Below, piece by piece: positions 13,664-21,452 of a stretch of 21,500 bases of DNA. The DNA comes from a virus. A program made the translations under genes and the position numbers. The first letter of the stretch is position 1. Each line of letters begins with the position of its first letter. The notes under the pieces were generated by a model that was not told the origin of the DNA, searched no databases, and worked only from the letters and a program-made list of their open reading frames with translations. The DNA lies in the IMG/VR virus record IMGVR_UViG_3300025131_000498, positions 1 through 21,500 of that record, one strand, 5' to 3'.

Positions 13664-14271
13664 CAGGCGAACCCGCTTCGGACGATGAAGGGTGTCAGCA
13701 TGATCTTGACGTGGACGGGGATCGCCTCCGGGCGGTAGCTCTGGGTCTGACCACCCGTCGCCTGGGCAGCTATGCCCTGCCGCTCAGGCAGGTCCCACAG
13801 GTGCTTGACGAGGGCGCCCACCGCCTCTTTGAGGGCTTCGGGGATGGTGGCAAAACCCATGGACGCCACCAGCTTGATCACGTCGGCGTCGGTGGAGCTC
13901 CACGCGCCTTGGGTGCTCGCCAGCTTGAGCAGGATGCGCCCCTCGTCCTTCCTCAACGTGTAGTCCGTCGAGGCCACCAGGAAGGTCGAGCCGTCGAAGT
14001 CCTCATTGGGATCGTCCTCAACGGTGGTCACGCTCACAAGCGGCTTGACGCCGGCGTAGAGGTCGCGCCCACCGGGACCCGATAGATACAGGGTATAGGT
14101 TTGCTGCGTGAACGTGCGCTGCCGGTGGGCCGAATAGACCGGGTAGCCACACCAGCCGGCGCAGATCGCATCTGCGCGCGTCACCAGCGTGTCGATGAAG
14201 GTATCGTCGTCGGTCGCCCCGGCGGGCACCTGGAGAAACTTCTTGGCCTCCGCTGTGGTGAGGACCGCCAT
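13663..14271 (-). CDS. HK97 gp6-like head-tail connector protein
   Basis: This 202-residue protein opens MAVLTTAEAKKFLQVPAGAT DDD, then FIDTLVTRADAICAGWCGYP, the familiar pattern of the gp6 family (an N-terminal 'lt.ee.K..L.i...dDdfl..li..A...ie.y.g' helix pair). A beta insertion (about 50-120, with YTLYLSGPGG and LVSVTTVEDD) and a C-terminal helix (PEALKEAVGALVKHLWDLPE) follow. Connector proteins form a ring under the portal that joins head and tail. It overlaps both neighbours as TGATG. The length is longer than gp6 (about 110) because of the beta insert, as in many similar phages. Confidence 0.85.
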   Translation of the reverse strand: MAVLTTAEAKKFLQVPAGATDDDTFIDTLVTRADAICAGWCGYPVYSAHRQRTFTQQTYTLYLSGPGGRDLYAGVKPLVSVTTVEDDPNEDFDGSTFLVASTDYTLRKDEGRILLKLASTQGAWSSTDADVIKLVASMGFATIPEALKEAVGALVKHLWDLPERQGIAAQATGGQTQSYRPEAIPVHVKIMLTPFIVRSGFA

Positions 14272-14480
14272 CAGTCGTCGGCCTTGTCGGCCTTGTCCTT
14301 CTTCGGGGCCTTGGCCTTGACCTGGGCGACCCAGGACGGGAGATCATCGCTGGCTCCAGGGTAGCCCTTGGGGACCTTGCGGATCTCGTCGGTGACGTAG
14401 TGGATGCCGGTGGGCCACTCGCCAGCACGGGATGCTTGGAGGCGAGCAAAGCCGTCTTTGCCGAACTTCAGCTTGGCCAT
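14271..14480 (-). CDS. Small basic head-region hypothetical protein
   Basis: The 69-residue protein is Lys-rich (MAKLKFGKDGFARLQASRAG; KAKAPKKDKADKADD at the C-terminus). The segment GIHYVTDEIRKVPKGYP resembles a short beta-turn-beta motif seen in small proteins between capsid and connector genes of HK97-like phages. Both ends overlap neighbours as TGATG. A head-stabilising or assembly role is inferred from position only. Confidence 0.55.
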   Translation of the reverse strand: MAKLKFGKDGFARLQASRAGEWPTGIHYVTDEIRKVPKGYPGASDDLPSWVAQVKAKAPKKDKADKADD

Positions 14481-14809
14481 CAGAGCACCCCGCGGATCTG
14501 GCCGAGTGCAGCCGGCCCGATGCCCTTGACCCCGAGCAACTCTTCATCGGTGGCGCTGGCGTCGAGCCCAGCCGCCTCCAGGAGCCCCCGCAGCTTCGCG
14601 GGGAGTGCCTCGAGCCCTGCCCGTGGGGAGGCCAAGGGAGAAGGAACCCCCTCGGACAGGCGCTCGAAGCAACCGGGGAAGTCCCCGCAGATGCGCTCCG
14701 CTTCGGCAGCGTCCACGTCCAGCACGCCCCCGACCGACACCGGGGGATGACCCGGCAGGCGGTAGGGGTCCATGTGGGGCGCGGTCGCCTTCACGTAGCG
14801 GAGCGCCAC
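14480..14809 (-). CDS. Head-region protein with C-terminal helix-hairpin-helix
   Basis: A GTG at 14809, two bases after the upstream stop, gives 109 residues. The N-terminal part (RYVKATAPHMDPYRLPGHPP, then AEAERICGDFPGCFERL) resembles small phage head proteins with a 'Y.g..p..dpyt', 'A..Ll.dyPg.Fe' pattern. The C-terminal ELLGVKGIGPAALGQIRGVL (about 90-109) is a typical helix-hairpin-helix of the GIG type, which binds DNA backbones or mediates protein contact. A link to DNA inside the capsid is possible. The HhH call is good; the function is inferred. Confidence 0.65.
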   Translation of the reverse strand: MALRYVKATAPHMDPYRLPGHPPVSVGGVLDVDAAEAERICGDFPGCFERLSEGVPSPLASPRAGLEALPAKLRGLLEAAGLDASATDEELLGVKGIGPAALGQIRGVL

Positions 14810-14811
14810 TA

Positions 14812-15189
14812 TCAGGAGCCCTTGCTCAGCTTGCGGAACCCGAACGTCCAGCTACCGTCATGGGCTGCGCCTGAGCCGCCAGTGTTGACCGCTGCGATCT
14901 CGAGGTCGTCCGCGGCTCCGGTGAAGTCCAGCACACCAGCGGTCAGGGTGACCGACCGCATGGTGCCCACCGTGGAGGCGGTGGCGCTGGTCGCCAGGCT
15001 TCCGCAGGTGTCCGAGCCGTTCTTCAGCGAGACGGTGATGTAGTCGGCAGCGTCTGCGGCCACCGTCGTAGCGGGGGCGAAAAGGGCCTTTTCCAGCCTC
15101 CACTCCCCCGCCCAGGGCACGACGAGGTAGCGGGTCTCGTTGGTCGCCGCGGCGGTGGTGATGTCGAGCGTAAGGGTGACGTAGTTCAT
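14812..15189 (-). CDS. Putative capsid decoration protein
   Basis: Starting at the ATG at 15189 (preceded by AGAGGGAC), the product has 125 residues; the longer frame from 15267 only overlaps the capsid gene. It is rich in beta strands and small residues: MNYVTLTLDITTAAATNETR, VPWAGEWRLEKALFAPATTV, ADYITVSLKNGSDTCGS and SVTLTAGVLDFTGAADD. This arrangement (a 'vP.aG.v..a.....tt..ad..itv.l..g' pattern) is common in small beta-sandwich decoration or head-fibre proteins directly downstream of the capsid gene. The position right after the major capsid protein supports a capsid-decorating role; the exact family is not certain. Confidence 0.58.
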   Translation of the reverse strand: MNYVTLTLDITTAAATNETRYLVVPWAGEWRLEKALFAPATTVAADAADYITVSLKNGSDTCGSLATSATASTVGTMRSVTLTAGVLDFTGAADDLEIAAVNTGGSGAAHDGSWTFGFRKLSKGS

Positions 15190-15199
15190 GAGGTCCCTC

Positions 15200-16693
15200 T
15201 CAAGCGGTGAGGCTGACGCCAAAGGCGACGTTCTTCTTGGTGGATGAGTCGAAGGTGTGGAGAACACCCCGCTGGGTCGCCACGAGCTCCCAGGTGCCGC
15301 GCGTGATGTCCTTGGCGATCTCGACGCTGCGGGACTTGCGGACTCCCAGGATGAACCGGGCGAGGTTGACGACCAGCACGCCCGTGTCGGTGGTCGTGGT
15401 GTTGTCGAAGATGCCCGAGGTGTTGAGGTCAGCCGTCAGGAACTCCGACACGATGATCGGGGTTCCGTCCGCGCGAGCGAGCTCGCCGCTGATGACCGTG
15501 GCGTTGGCGCCGTACTTGTCCACCGTCTCGACCTCGTCAAAGGCGAGGGTCTGGAGGTAGGCACTGACCGACATGATCGAGACCCGCTCCCCGGCGATAC
15601 CGTGGGGGCTGTCCATGGACTTCCGCAGGGATCGCCAAGTCGCCATCGTGTAGGTGCTGATGTCGGTGGTGTTGGAAACGTCCGCCGCGCGAGCGCGGAA
15701 GCCGATCCAGGCCCGCCGGTGGTCATCACTGCCGCCGAGGTTGCTGGCGTTCCAGATGGTGCCGGGGTTCCAGCTGGCGAGGGTGTCCTGGTGGGTGGAT
15801 GCGGTGTCGCCATTGATCAGGGCATCCTCCTCACCGTTGACGAGGTCCTGGATGAGGCGAGCGCGGAAGACCGGAAGCGCTGGGACCGTGCTGTCCTCGA
15901 CCGCGTCCTCGTCGAGCTGGTAGCGCACCGCGAGGCTCACAGCCGTCATGGTCCGCTGAGCCGTCGAGGGCTGCGTGATGGTGTACTGCCCTGGGTCGTT
16001 GCCGGTGGGCGCGGACTTCAGATAGGGCGTCCCGCCGAAGCCCATGAAGGGGATCAGCAGGTTCTTCTCGGGCATCTGCATCTGCGGAATGAGCCCCGCC
16101 ACGCGGCGGGCGGCCTCGAGCTCCTGCTTGAGGTCCGGCACGATGACATCGGGGATCCACTCGGCGCCGATGCCGCTGGAGTCGCTGAAGATCTTGGCGA
16201 TGCCAGCGGGACCCTTGGCCAGGTGCTCGGCGATCTCGCGGTCGAGGCCGGGAGTCACGTCCTGGCCGCGCGACATCGGGTCGCGGCAGATCTGGCGAAC
16301 CAGGGTGCGGTCCCCGACCAGGCGCTTGAGCTCCCGGTGCCAGTCGTCGTTCGTGTCTGCATCGAGCAGGCCGCGAGCGACGGTGCGCCCCTTGCCGTTG
16401 GTCTGGTCTTCCAGGCGCAGGCGCTTGGTCGGCGCGGTGTTGTCGTCGCCCTCGATGAAGCCCTTGTAGAAGGCGTCCGGGGCGTTGTTGGCATTGGCGT
16501 CGGATGCTGCGCGGGCCTCTGCCAACGACTGCTTGACCGAGAGCAGATCGGCAGTCATGCGCTCGATCTTCTCCTTGGTCTCGCCGTGGTCTGCTTCGCG
16601 GGCCTTCAGTGCCTTCATCTCGCGCTGCATGGCGTTCAGCGTGGACTTGGCCTCGTCCGGGTTCATCTTGGTAAAGTCCTGATCTTCGAACAT
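15200..16693 (-). CDS. Major capsid protein, HK97 fold, with N-terminal scaffolding domain
   Basis: The 497-residue protein starts after TGAGGAAC. Residues about 10-64 form a helical, charged coiled-coil (QREMKALKAREADHGETKEK, MTADLLSVKQSLAEARAA), the delta or scaffolding domain that the prohead protease removes. The main domain has the family pattern: GIGAEWIPDVIVPDLKQELE (about 174-193) with the VAGLIPQM strand, AVRYQLDEDAVEDST, and a C-terminal VLVVNLARFILGVRKSRSVE with ATQRGVLHTFDSS. It forms the icosahedral head. The gene order protease, capsid, decoration supports it. The protease cleavage site probably lies around 100-130 and is not resolved here. Confidence 0.92.
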   Translation of the reverse strand: MFEDQDFTKMNPDEAKSTLNAMQREMKALKAREADHGETKEKIERMTADLLSVKQSLAEARAASDANANNAPDAFYKGFIEGDDNTAPTKRLRLEDQTNGKGRTVARGLLDADTNDDWHRELKRLVGDRTLVRQICRDPMSRGQDVTPGLDREIAEHLAKGPAGIAKIFSDSSGIGAEWIPDVIVPDLKQELEAARRVAGLIPQMQMPEKNLLIPFMGFGGTPYLKSAPTGNDPGQYTITQPSTAQRTMTAVSLAVRYQLDEDAVEDSTVPALPVFRARLIQDLVNGEEDALINGDTASTHQDTLASWNPGTIWNASNLGGSDDHRRAWIGFRARAADVSNTTDISTYTMATWRSLRKSMDSPHGIAGERVSIMSVSAYLQTLAFDEVETVDKYGANATVISGELARADGTPIIVSEFLTADLNTSGIFDNTTTTDTGVLVVNLARFILGVRKSRSVEIAKDITRGTWELVATQRGVLHTFDSSTKKNVAFGVSLTA

Positions 16694-16732
16694 GTGTTCC
16701 TCAGGTGGTGGGTGGTGGTGCCCGGATGGGCG

Positions 16733-17368
16733 TCAGTCGGCTGAGCCGAAGAAGGTGGAAGCGAAGAAGTCCTCGGGGGCGTCAGGGCAGACCGCGGCGA
16801 TGGCTTTCTGTGCCTCGAGCGCTGCGCTGACCTCCTCTCGGATGATGCGGCGGGTGTCGGCCTCGCTCATGGCTTTGGCGGCCAGGGCCCCGGCGTTCAT
16901 GGGGACGGTCACGATCGAGAACTCGAGCAACTCATTCGGGCTGTCCGTCGAGCCCAGGACGAGACCGCGCTCCCCGGTGAAGGGGTGGTCGGCGGGCATC
17001 TCGGAGCGGCGAGAGACCTGGCCGGGCAGGAAGCCCACGGAGCCAGCGCTCACCACACCGTCTCGGATCTGGCGGGCGAGGCGGGCGGCTGCTGGGTTGT
17101 CCTCGTGGGCGTCGATGCGGAGGCGGATGACGAGCTCGCGCTCCACCACCTCAGCCGACAGGCCAACGCCAACCACAGGTCCGCTCATGTCGTGGTTGAG
17201 CAGGATCACCGGGTTGCTCTCCCAGTTCGCCAGGGCCCACTGCTGGACGACGATGTCGCCAGCGCGGTCAGGGTCCTGGGTGGAGGCGGTGAAGGTGAAG
17301 ACGTTGTCGTCGCCGCCATCGTCGTGGGCGCGGGTCACTGCGCCGTCTAGGTAGCGCTTCGCAGTCAT
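16733..17368 (-). CDS. HK97-type prohead protease
   Basis: Starting at the ATG at 17368, which overlaps the portal stop (ATGA, 17365-17368), the product has 211 residues; an upstream start at 17554 would only read through portal sequence. The S78 family features are visible: NPVILLNHDMSGPVVG (catalytic His59), IRDGVVSAGSVGFLPG (catalytic Ser110 in the SxGF motif), and LLEFSIVTVPMNAGAL (about 147-162, the conserved E-x-S-x-V-x-x-P-x-N motif). The enzyme cleaves the scaffolding domain of the capsid protein during maturation. The C-terminal 40 residues, helical and acidic, are probably the self-processed tail. Order portal, protease, capsid is canonical. Confidence 0.92.
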   Translation of the reverse strand: MTAKRYLDGAVTRAHDDGGDDNVFTFTASTQDPDRAGDIVVQQWALANWESNPVILLNHDMSGPVVGVGLSAEVVERELVIRLRIDAHEDNPAAARLARQIRDGVVSAGSVGFLPGQVSRRSEMPADHPFTGERGLVLGSTDSPNELLEFSIVTVPMNAGALAAKAMSEADTRRIIREEVSAALEAQKAIAAVCPDAPEDFFASTFFGSAD

Positions 17369-19431
17369 CCGCCGATCCTCACTGGTATGGTTGTACAGCG
17401 GCAGTTCGCGTCCTGGGCTGGGTCGCCGAAGCCGCCGGGGTGAAGGGCAGTCTGCCCCGTCAACGGGTCGCGGAACTCCTGGCCGGGGAGCACTTCCTGG
17501 GCGTCGAGGGCTATGTGGCTGTCGCGGACCTTGTCGTCCCGAGCGCTCAACCACTGGAGATGGAACTGGATCCCCATCTCCGCTGCCTCAGCGTGCGCCA
17601 TGGCCGACCCGGCTTCCACTGCCGAGGTGGTCTCTGTGCGAGCGATGAGCATGGCGCGGTTGGGGCTGAAGGCCGCGCTCGCCTCAATGGCTTTGGCCAT
17701 GTCCTTGACGCTGAGGCCCTCAGCGATGCCCTGTTCGATGATGGCCCGCACCCTCAGTGCCGTGGTGCGGTTCACGTTGTCGCTCATGTCCGAGAGCAGG
17801 CGAGCGATGGGGGCGCGGTCGGGGTCGAAGGTGAGGTCCCCGAGCTCAGCACCAGCACGGACGAAGCCCAGGCGCATGACCTCCAGGAAGATGGAGCGCG
17901 TAGCGGCAGCCAGGGCTTCCGCCTCGGCTGCCTCGTCGAAGACGACGCCCAGCACCAGATCCTCGGTGGAGCGCGTCACAGCACCCACGGCGGCCCGCTG
18001 CTCCTCGATGGCTTCGGGTAGCTTCGCGGCGATGCGGCGCCCCTGACGGGCCAGGAAGCGGCGCAGGACCACGCTGAGGCGCCGTTCCTGGGGGCGATGG
18101 ACTCGCGCGATGAAGTCGGCCCACATCTGGCCGCGCTCATCCATCTGCTTCGCCTCGACCGGGTACAGCCACCCCAGACCCTTGTCGGTGGGCTCGGCGG
18201 CCTCGTCCTCGTTGGCCTTTGGCGGCTTCGCTGGGGTGGCGATGGGCTCGGGCGACCGGAACTCAGCGCCGTCCAGGCCCTCATAGGCGTAGGCGGTAGT
18301 GGCGTCCATGCCGTTGAGGATGTGGCTGGTGGCGCGGGCGACTTGCTCGGTGCGGGCGACCTGGAGGGCTTCCACGCCAGAGAAGTCGTGCGCGATCACG
18401 ACGTTAGCCGAGGAGCCCCAGAGGCGGGCGATCTTGGTATAAGCGGCGTTGAGCATGACCGAGTCAGCCTGCAACGACTCCCAGTAGACCTTCATCTGCT
18501 GGCGCGAGGTGGCGTAGTTGGCGCCGGGCAGGCCGACGCGGACAGGGGGCACCCGGAACGCGGCGAGGATGGCTTCGCGGTTGCGCTCATGGAGTGCTTG
18601 GCCTTCGAGGTCCCGCGGGGTGAGGCTCAGGGGCTCTACCTTGAGGTTGCGCCCGTTGATGAGCGCGCCGCCCTTGGCTGAGATGCGCTCCCAGTCGCGT
18701 CGGATGTCCTTGGCCACGTCCGGGCCGAAGATGGTCTCCGAGTCGCTGGGGCTGATGAGCACGTCCACCCTGCCGCGCGAGGCAGCCTTGGCGTTGAACT
18801 TCTCGAGCGAGTCCTCGGCCTTCAGCGACTCCACCAGGGGGCGGATGGGGCTCAGGCCGTAGGAGCCTGGCGGGCCGTCCTCCCAGGACAGCGAGCGGAT
18901 GTGGGCAACCATCTTTGCGTCATAGCGCTTTACGCTGCCGCGCTCGTCGTAGTCGTAGGCTACGGGCCAGCCATAGGCGCCGGGGACAGGGCGGACCCTG
19001 TAGGGGAGCAGGCGGACGATGGACGCCGGCTCGGTGACAGCGAGCAGCGGCATCAGATAGCCGTCCCCGCTGGCGAGGTGGTCAGCATAGACCTGGGCGC
19101 GGACCATGGTCCCGCTCTCCCCGCTGTTGGGCTGCTCCATGAGGGCGAGGAAGGGGTGCCCAGGGTCTTCCTTCAGCGAGCCGTCAGCCTGGCGACGATA
19201 CGCCTTTAGCGGCAAGCCAGCGAGGTCGTCAGACCGGACACGGGTGCAGGCGTAGACCCAGGCGAACCGGGCAACGGCTGACATCCCCGTGGAGACCTGG
19301 AGCTCTTTGTGGGCCGCCTGGTCCGTCCCGAAGTCGCTCCCCGCCCGGAAAGTCTCCTCGTCTGGTTCCAGCACGGCCCCACCGAAGAACCTGTAGATCG
19401 CGGTCAGGGTGTGCTGATACCAGGTGGCCAC
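17365..19431 (-). CDS. Portal protein fused to MuF-like head morphogenesis domain
   Basis: Read from the GTG at 19431, the protein has 688 residues. Residues about 50-360 are a lambda/HK97-type portal: WVYACTRVRSDDLAGLPLKA, YGLSPIRPLVESLKAEDS, and FRVPPVRVGLPGANYATSRQ, followed by the wing/crown region. A Pro/Glu-rich linker (about 392-415) follows. The C-terminal part (about 590-688) is the Mu gpF domain: LIARTETTSAVEAGSA, RDDKVRDSHIALDAQEVLPG and GFGDPAQDANCRCTTIPV (ARTET, RDSH, NCRC). Portals form the DNA channel at the head vertex; MuF proteins are minor head components, sometimes carrying toxin domains, usually separate genes. The start is uncertain: frame is open up to 19647 but would then overlap the plus-strand RHH gene, and no start has a good Shine-Dalgarno sequence. 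Confidence 0.88.
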   Translation of the reverse strand: MATWYQHTLTAIYRFFGGAVLEPDEETFRAGSDFGTDQAAHKELQVSTGMSAVARFAWVYACTRVRSDDLAGLPLKAYRRQADGSLKEDPGHPFLALMEQPNSGESGTMVRAQVYADHLASGDGYLMPLLAVTEPASIVRLLPYRVRPVPGAYGWPVAYDYDERGSVKRYDAKMVAHIRSLSWEDGPPGSYGLSPIRPLVESLKAEDSLEKFNAKAASRGRVDVLISPSDSETIFGPDVAKDIRRDWERISAKGGALINGRNLKVEPLSLTPRDLEGQALHERNREAILAAFRVPPVRVGLPGANYATSRQQMKVYWESLQADSVMLNAAYTKIARLWGSSANVVIAHDFSGVEALQVARTEQVARATSHILNGMDATTAYAYEGLDGAEFRSPEPIATPAKPPKANEDEAAEPTDKGLGWLYPVEAKQMDERGQMWADFIARVHRPQERRLSVVLRRFLARQGRRIAAKLPEAIEEQRAAVGAVTRSTEDLVLGVVFDEAAEAEALAAATRSIFLEVMRLGFVRAGAELGDLTFDPDRAPIARLLSDMSDNVNRTTALRVRAIIEQGIAEGLSVKDMAKAIEASAAFSPNRAMLIARTETTSAVEAGSAMAHAEAAEMGIQFHLQWLSARDDKVRDSHIALDAQEVLPGQEFRDPLTGQTALHPGGFGDPAQDANCRCTTIPVRIGG

Positions 19432-19454
19432 GCGCGGAGCGTCACTCGCCGATG

Positions 19455-19484
19455 TTGACAGAGCAACACCAAAGTTGGTTAGAT
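19455..19484 (+). promoter_or_regulatory. Sigma70-like promoter for the RHH gene
   Basis: A perfect -35 TTGACA (19455-19460) is followed after 18 bases by TTAGAT (19479-19484) as the -10. Transcription would start near 19491, just upstream of AAGGAAG (19499-19505) and the ATG at 19511. It lies in an unusually A/T-rich island in front of the portal gene and points away from it, so the inserted gene has its own promoter, independent of the late operon. Confidence 0.55.
19468..19479. promoter_or_regulatory. Inverted repeat between -35 and -10, possible operator
   Basis: ACCAA (19468-19472) and TTGGT (19475-19479) are perfect inverted arms around AG, placed inside the promoter spacer. Ribbon-helix-helix proteins commonly bind short inverted or tandem sites, so this fits autorepression by the RHH product. 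The arms are only 5 bases long, so chance is possible. Confidence 0.35.
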
Positions 19485-19510
19485 GACCACGCGAAACCAA
19501 GGAAGAGCAG

Positions 19511-19777
19511 ATGGCCAGGCCGAAGAAGCCGCCCGAGGAGAGGAGGTCGGCGAAGGTGGTGGTGAACCTCACGCCGGGGGAGCTCGAGCTCCTGGACGGG
19601 CTCAGGGCGCACCAGTCGCGCTCGGGCTGGTTCACCGACCGCCTCAAGGCGAACGGTGCGCTACACCCCTCGACCGTGGACTACCTGCGCGAGACAGCGG
19701 GCGGGCGCAGCCTCAAGGGCTCCGGGCGTCGTCGGTGGATCGAGGCCGGCTGCCCCAACCTCCCAGAGGTGGAGTGA
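19511..19777 (+). CDS. Ribbon-helix-helix DNA-binding protein (moron-like, antisense to the late operon)
   Basis: The 88-residue product starts at an ATG five bases after AAGGAAG. Its N-terminal part, MARPKKPPEERRSAKVVVNL followed by TPGELELLDGLRAHQSRSGW, is the typical form of CopG/Arc-like ribbon-helix-helix proteins: basic arm, beta strand (KVVVNL), first helix, turn with Ser-Arg-Ser, second helix (GWFTDRLKANGAL). The C-terminal part (about 52-88) is basic and has no recognised domain. The gene is on the strand opposite the surrounding late genes, between terminase and portal, with its own promoter. This is the classic arrangement of a phage moron. It may repress its own promoter or other phage or host genes. 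Its 3' end faces the terminase stop six bases away and no terminator is seen, so readthrough would give antisense RNA to terminase. Confidence 0.72.
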   Translation: MARPKKPPEERRSAKVVVNLTPGELELLDGLRAHQSRSGWFTDRLKANGALHPSTVDYLRETAGGRSLKGSGRRRWIEAGCPNLPEVE

Positions 19778-19783
19778 TGGAGC

Positions 19784-21265
19784 TCAGCCCAGCGAGTGCT
19801 CCCGAGACACCCCGATCGACAGGTAGCGGTAGCAGTCCATCGCGTGATCGTTCTTCTTCAGCGGGCGAGGTGGTGCGTCTGCCTTCGTCCTCACCGGGTC
19901 CCACTGGTAGCCCTCGATCTCTCGGATGAAGTTCCCGCACCGAGGATCGACCACCAGCCGGGCAGGCGGGCCGATGAAGCCCATAGACGCCTGTAGCGTC
20001 ACCTCGTAGCCCTTGATCGCCTTCGCGGTGGTGATACCGTGCTGGAGCGCCATCTGCTTGCGGCTCTGCTTGTCCTCGGGGTCCGCCCAGATCATGCGAG
20101 CTCGCCCCGCCTCCTCGAGTTGCTGGGTGTCCGCCTCGCCGAGGATGTCGCGCCCGATGCTCTGCCAGGTGAGGCGCCCGACCTCGACGTGGTCCCTGAT
20201 GAGCGTCTCGGCTTGGTGGTGCTCGCGCAGGATGTAGAGCGTCTCGGTGCTGGGGGAGTAGGCGGCGAACAGCCAGCAGAAGGGGTTGCGCGTGCCGAAG
20301 TCGATCGAGTCGTAGCGCACCCAGGAGCGCTCGCAGCTGATGAGGGCGGGCGAGACCATGGCGCGGTCCCACCGACTGAACACCAAGCCCTCTGGGTTGC
20401 CGAAGGCTCCCCGGTCTCGAGCGAGCCGTTGGGCCTCGCTCACGCTCTTGTCGGCGAGGTGTCGAAGGCGCTTGGCCTGGTCGATGTGGGGGTTGTCCTC
20501 GCCCCAGATCCAGTGCGCCGCAGTGCCCTCCTGCGGGCTCTCGCTGGCGAAGGTGTCGTACACCCAGGTCTTCCCCTTGATGGGCGTCAGGGTCAGCAGG
20601 AGCCAGCCCGAGCGGTCATCCCACCTCACGCGCCCCGTCCGGCGCTCGCACTCCCGATAGACGCGCTGATCGTGCTCCTCGTCCAACCAGACCAGGCCGG
20701 CGCTGATGCCCTGATACTTCTCCCACCCCTGGTCATCGGACTTGAAGGTGATGGTGTGCCCATTGTCCGCGGTCAGGACGCTGGTCCCCACCCCCTCTCG
20801 GTTGCGCCAGGTGTAGCGACCGGGCGGGAGGAACTCGGCGATCTTGGGGCGGGTGATGCCCAGGCTGAGCTCCGAGGTGAGGCTCGAGGCGACCACCGGG
20901 GCGCCGCCCGGCGGGATGAGCTCCGGGCAGATGTCATTGGCCTCGATCCAGCGGGCGACCATGGGGTCCTCCCGCCCGAAGAGGACCGCGACCGCGACCT
21001 GAGCACCAAGGACCGACTTACCGGCTCCGTTCCCTCCGAGCACCGCGAGTGCGTCGTCCACTGGCTGGGTCAGGGCGAGCCGCTGAGAGCTGCGGTGCGA
21101 GTGCCGCAGCACCGCAGCCTCGGGCAGCACTGAGCAGTTGTCATTATGCCAGAGGCGGGCGTAGGCGAGAGGGCGGGCCTGGCGGTCCCTGACCCTGGCC
21201 TCCAGCCGCTTGCGGAGGGGCGCAGGCATCGCCTTGACTGCCCGTAGTGCCTGCTCTGGGGTCAC
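19784..21265 (-). CDS. terL: Terminase large subunit
   Basis: A GTG at 21265 overlaps the upstream stop (GTGA, 21262-21265), giving 493 residues. The ATPase domain has Walker A GGNGAGKS (77-84), Walker B LVWLDEEH (191-198, catalytic Glu 196/197) and the LTLTPIKGKTW coupling motif (about 224-234). The nuclease domain has an RNase H-like Asp set: SIDFGTRNP (D322), MIWADPEDKQS (D395) and KKNDHAMDCYRY (D473/D477). It cuts and pumps phage DNA into the prohead through the portal, with the small subunit. The length is normal. Subtype (cos or pac) cannot be told from sequence alone. It is followed by the antisense RHH gene and then the portal gene. Confidence 0.93.
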   Translation of the reverse strand: MTPEQALRAVKAMPAPLRKRLEARVRDRQARPLAYARLWHNDNCSVLPEAAVLRHSHRSSQRLALTQPVDDALAVLGGNGAGKSVLGAQVAVAVLFGREDPMVARWIEANDICPELIPPGGAPVVASSLTSELSLGITRPKIAEFLPPGRYTWRNREGVGTSVLTADNGHTITFKSDDQGWEKYQGISAGLVWLDEEHDQRVYRECERRTGRVRWDDRSGWLLLTLTPIKGKTWVYDTFASESPQEGTAAHWIWGEDNPHIDQAKRLRHLADKSVSEAQRLARDRGAFGNPEGLVFSRWDRAMVSPALISCERSWVRYDSIDFGTRNPFCWLFAAYSPSTETLYILREHHQAETLIRDHVEVGRLTWQSIGRDILGEADTQQLEEAGRARMIWADPEDKQSRKQMALQHGITTAKAIKGYEVTLQASMGFIGPPARLVVDPRCGNFIREIEGYQWDPVRTKADAPPRPLKKNDHAMDCYRYLSIGVSREHSLG

Positions 21266-21429
21266 CAGCCCCGGCGCCGAGCCTCAGCGACCACGACCAC
21301 GAGGCGGGCCTTTGCTCGGGGCGCTTTGATCTTGCTGGTGGAGGCGGCCTCACGGGCGAGCTGCTCGAGCAGGCGGGCGAGCTCGTTGTCGTCCAGCTGC
21401 GTCATGCGCTCGGGCGTGATGCGGCTCAT
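21262..21429 (-). CDS. Small helical hypothetical protein upstream of terminase
   Basis: An ATG at 21429, preceded by a GGGAGAGCGACGAG stretch, gives 55 residues ending in a TGA that overlaps the terminase GTG by four bases. The product (MSRITPERMTQLDDNELARL and on) is helical and basic at the C-terminus. It occupies the small terminase position, but at 55 residues it is shorter than known small terminase subunits (usually above 100), and no HTH is clear. It may be a small terminase remnant, an HNH-less accessory, or an unrelated gene. Confidence 0.55.
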   Translation of the reverse strand: MSRITPERMTQLDDNELARLLEQLAREAASTSKIKAPRAKARLVVVVAEARRRGW

Positions 21430-21452
21430 CTCGTCGCTCTCCCTGTCCCTGA

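Noticed and set aside
15257-16744. A 495-codon open frame on the plus strand
   Set aside because: It is an exact mirror of the major capsid gene in high-GC DNA; the protein is low in hydrophobic order, rich in Val/Gly/Arg/Asp and has no family features, while the minus-strand frame is a clear capsid protein.
17369-17554. Prohead protease N-terminal extension
   Set aside because: The extension is a Pro/Arg-rich shadow of the portal gene; the ATG at 17368 overlaps the portal stop as ATGA and begins a normal protease.
19432-19647. Portal protein N-terminal extension of 72 residues
   Set aside because: The extra residues are Ser/Arg-rich, overlap the plus-strand RHH gene and its promoter, and do not look like a portal N-terminus.
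19780-19806. GGAGC/GCTCC inverted repeat as a terminator for the RHH gene
   Set aside because: Arms of five bases, a long loop and no T-run; not a convincing terminator.
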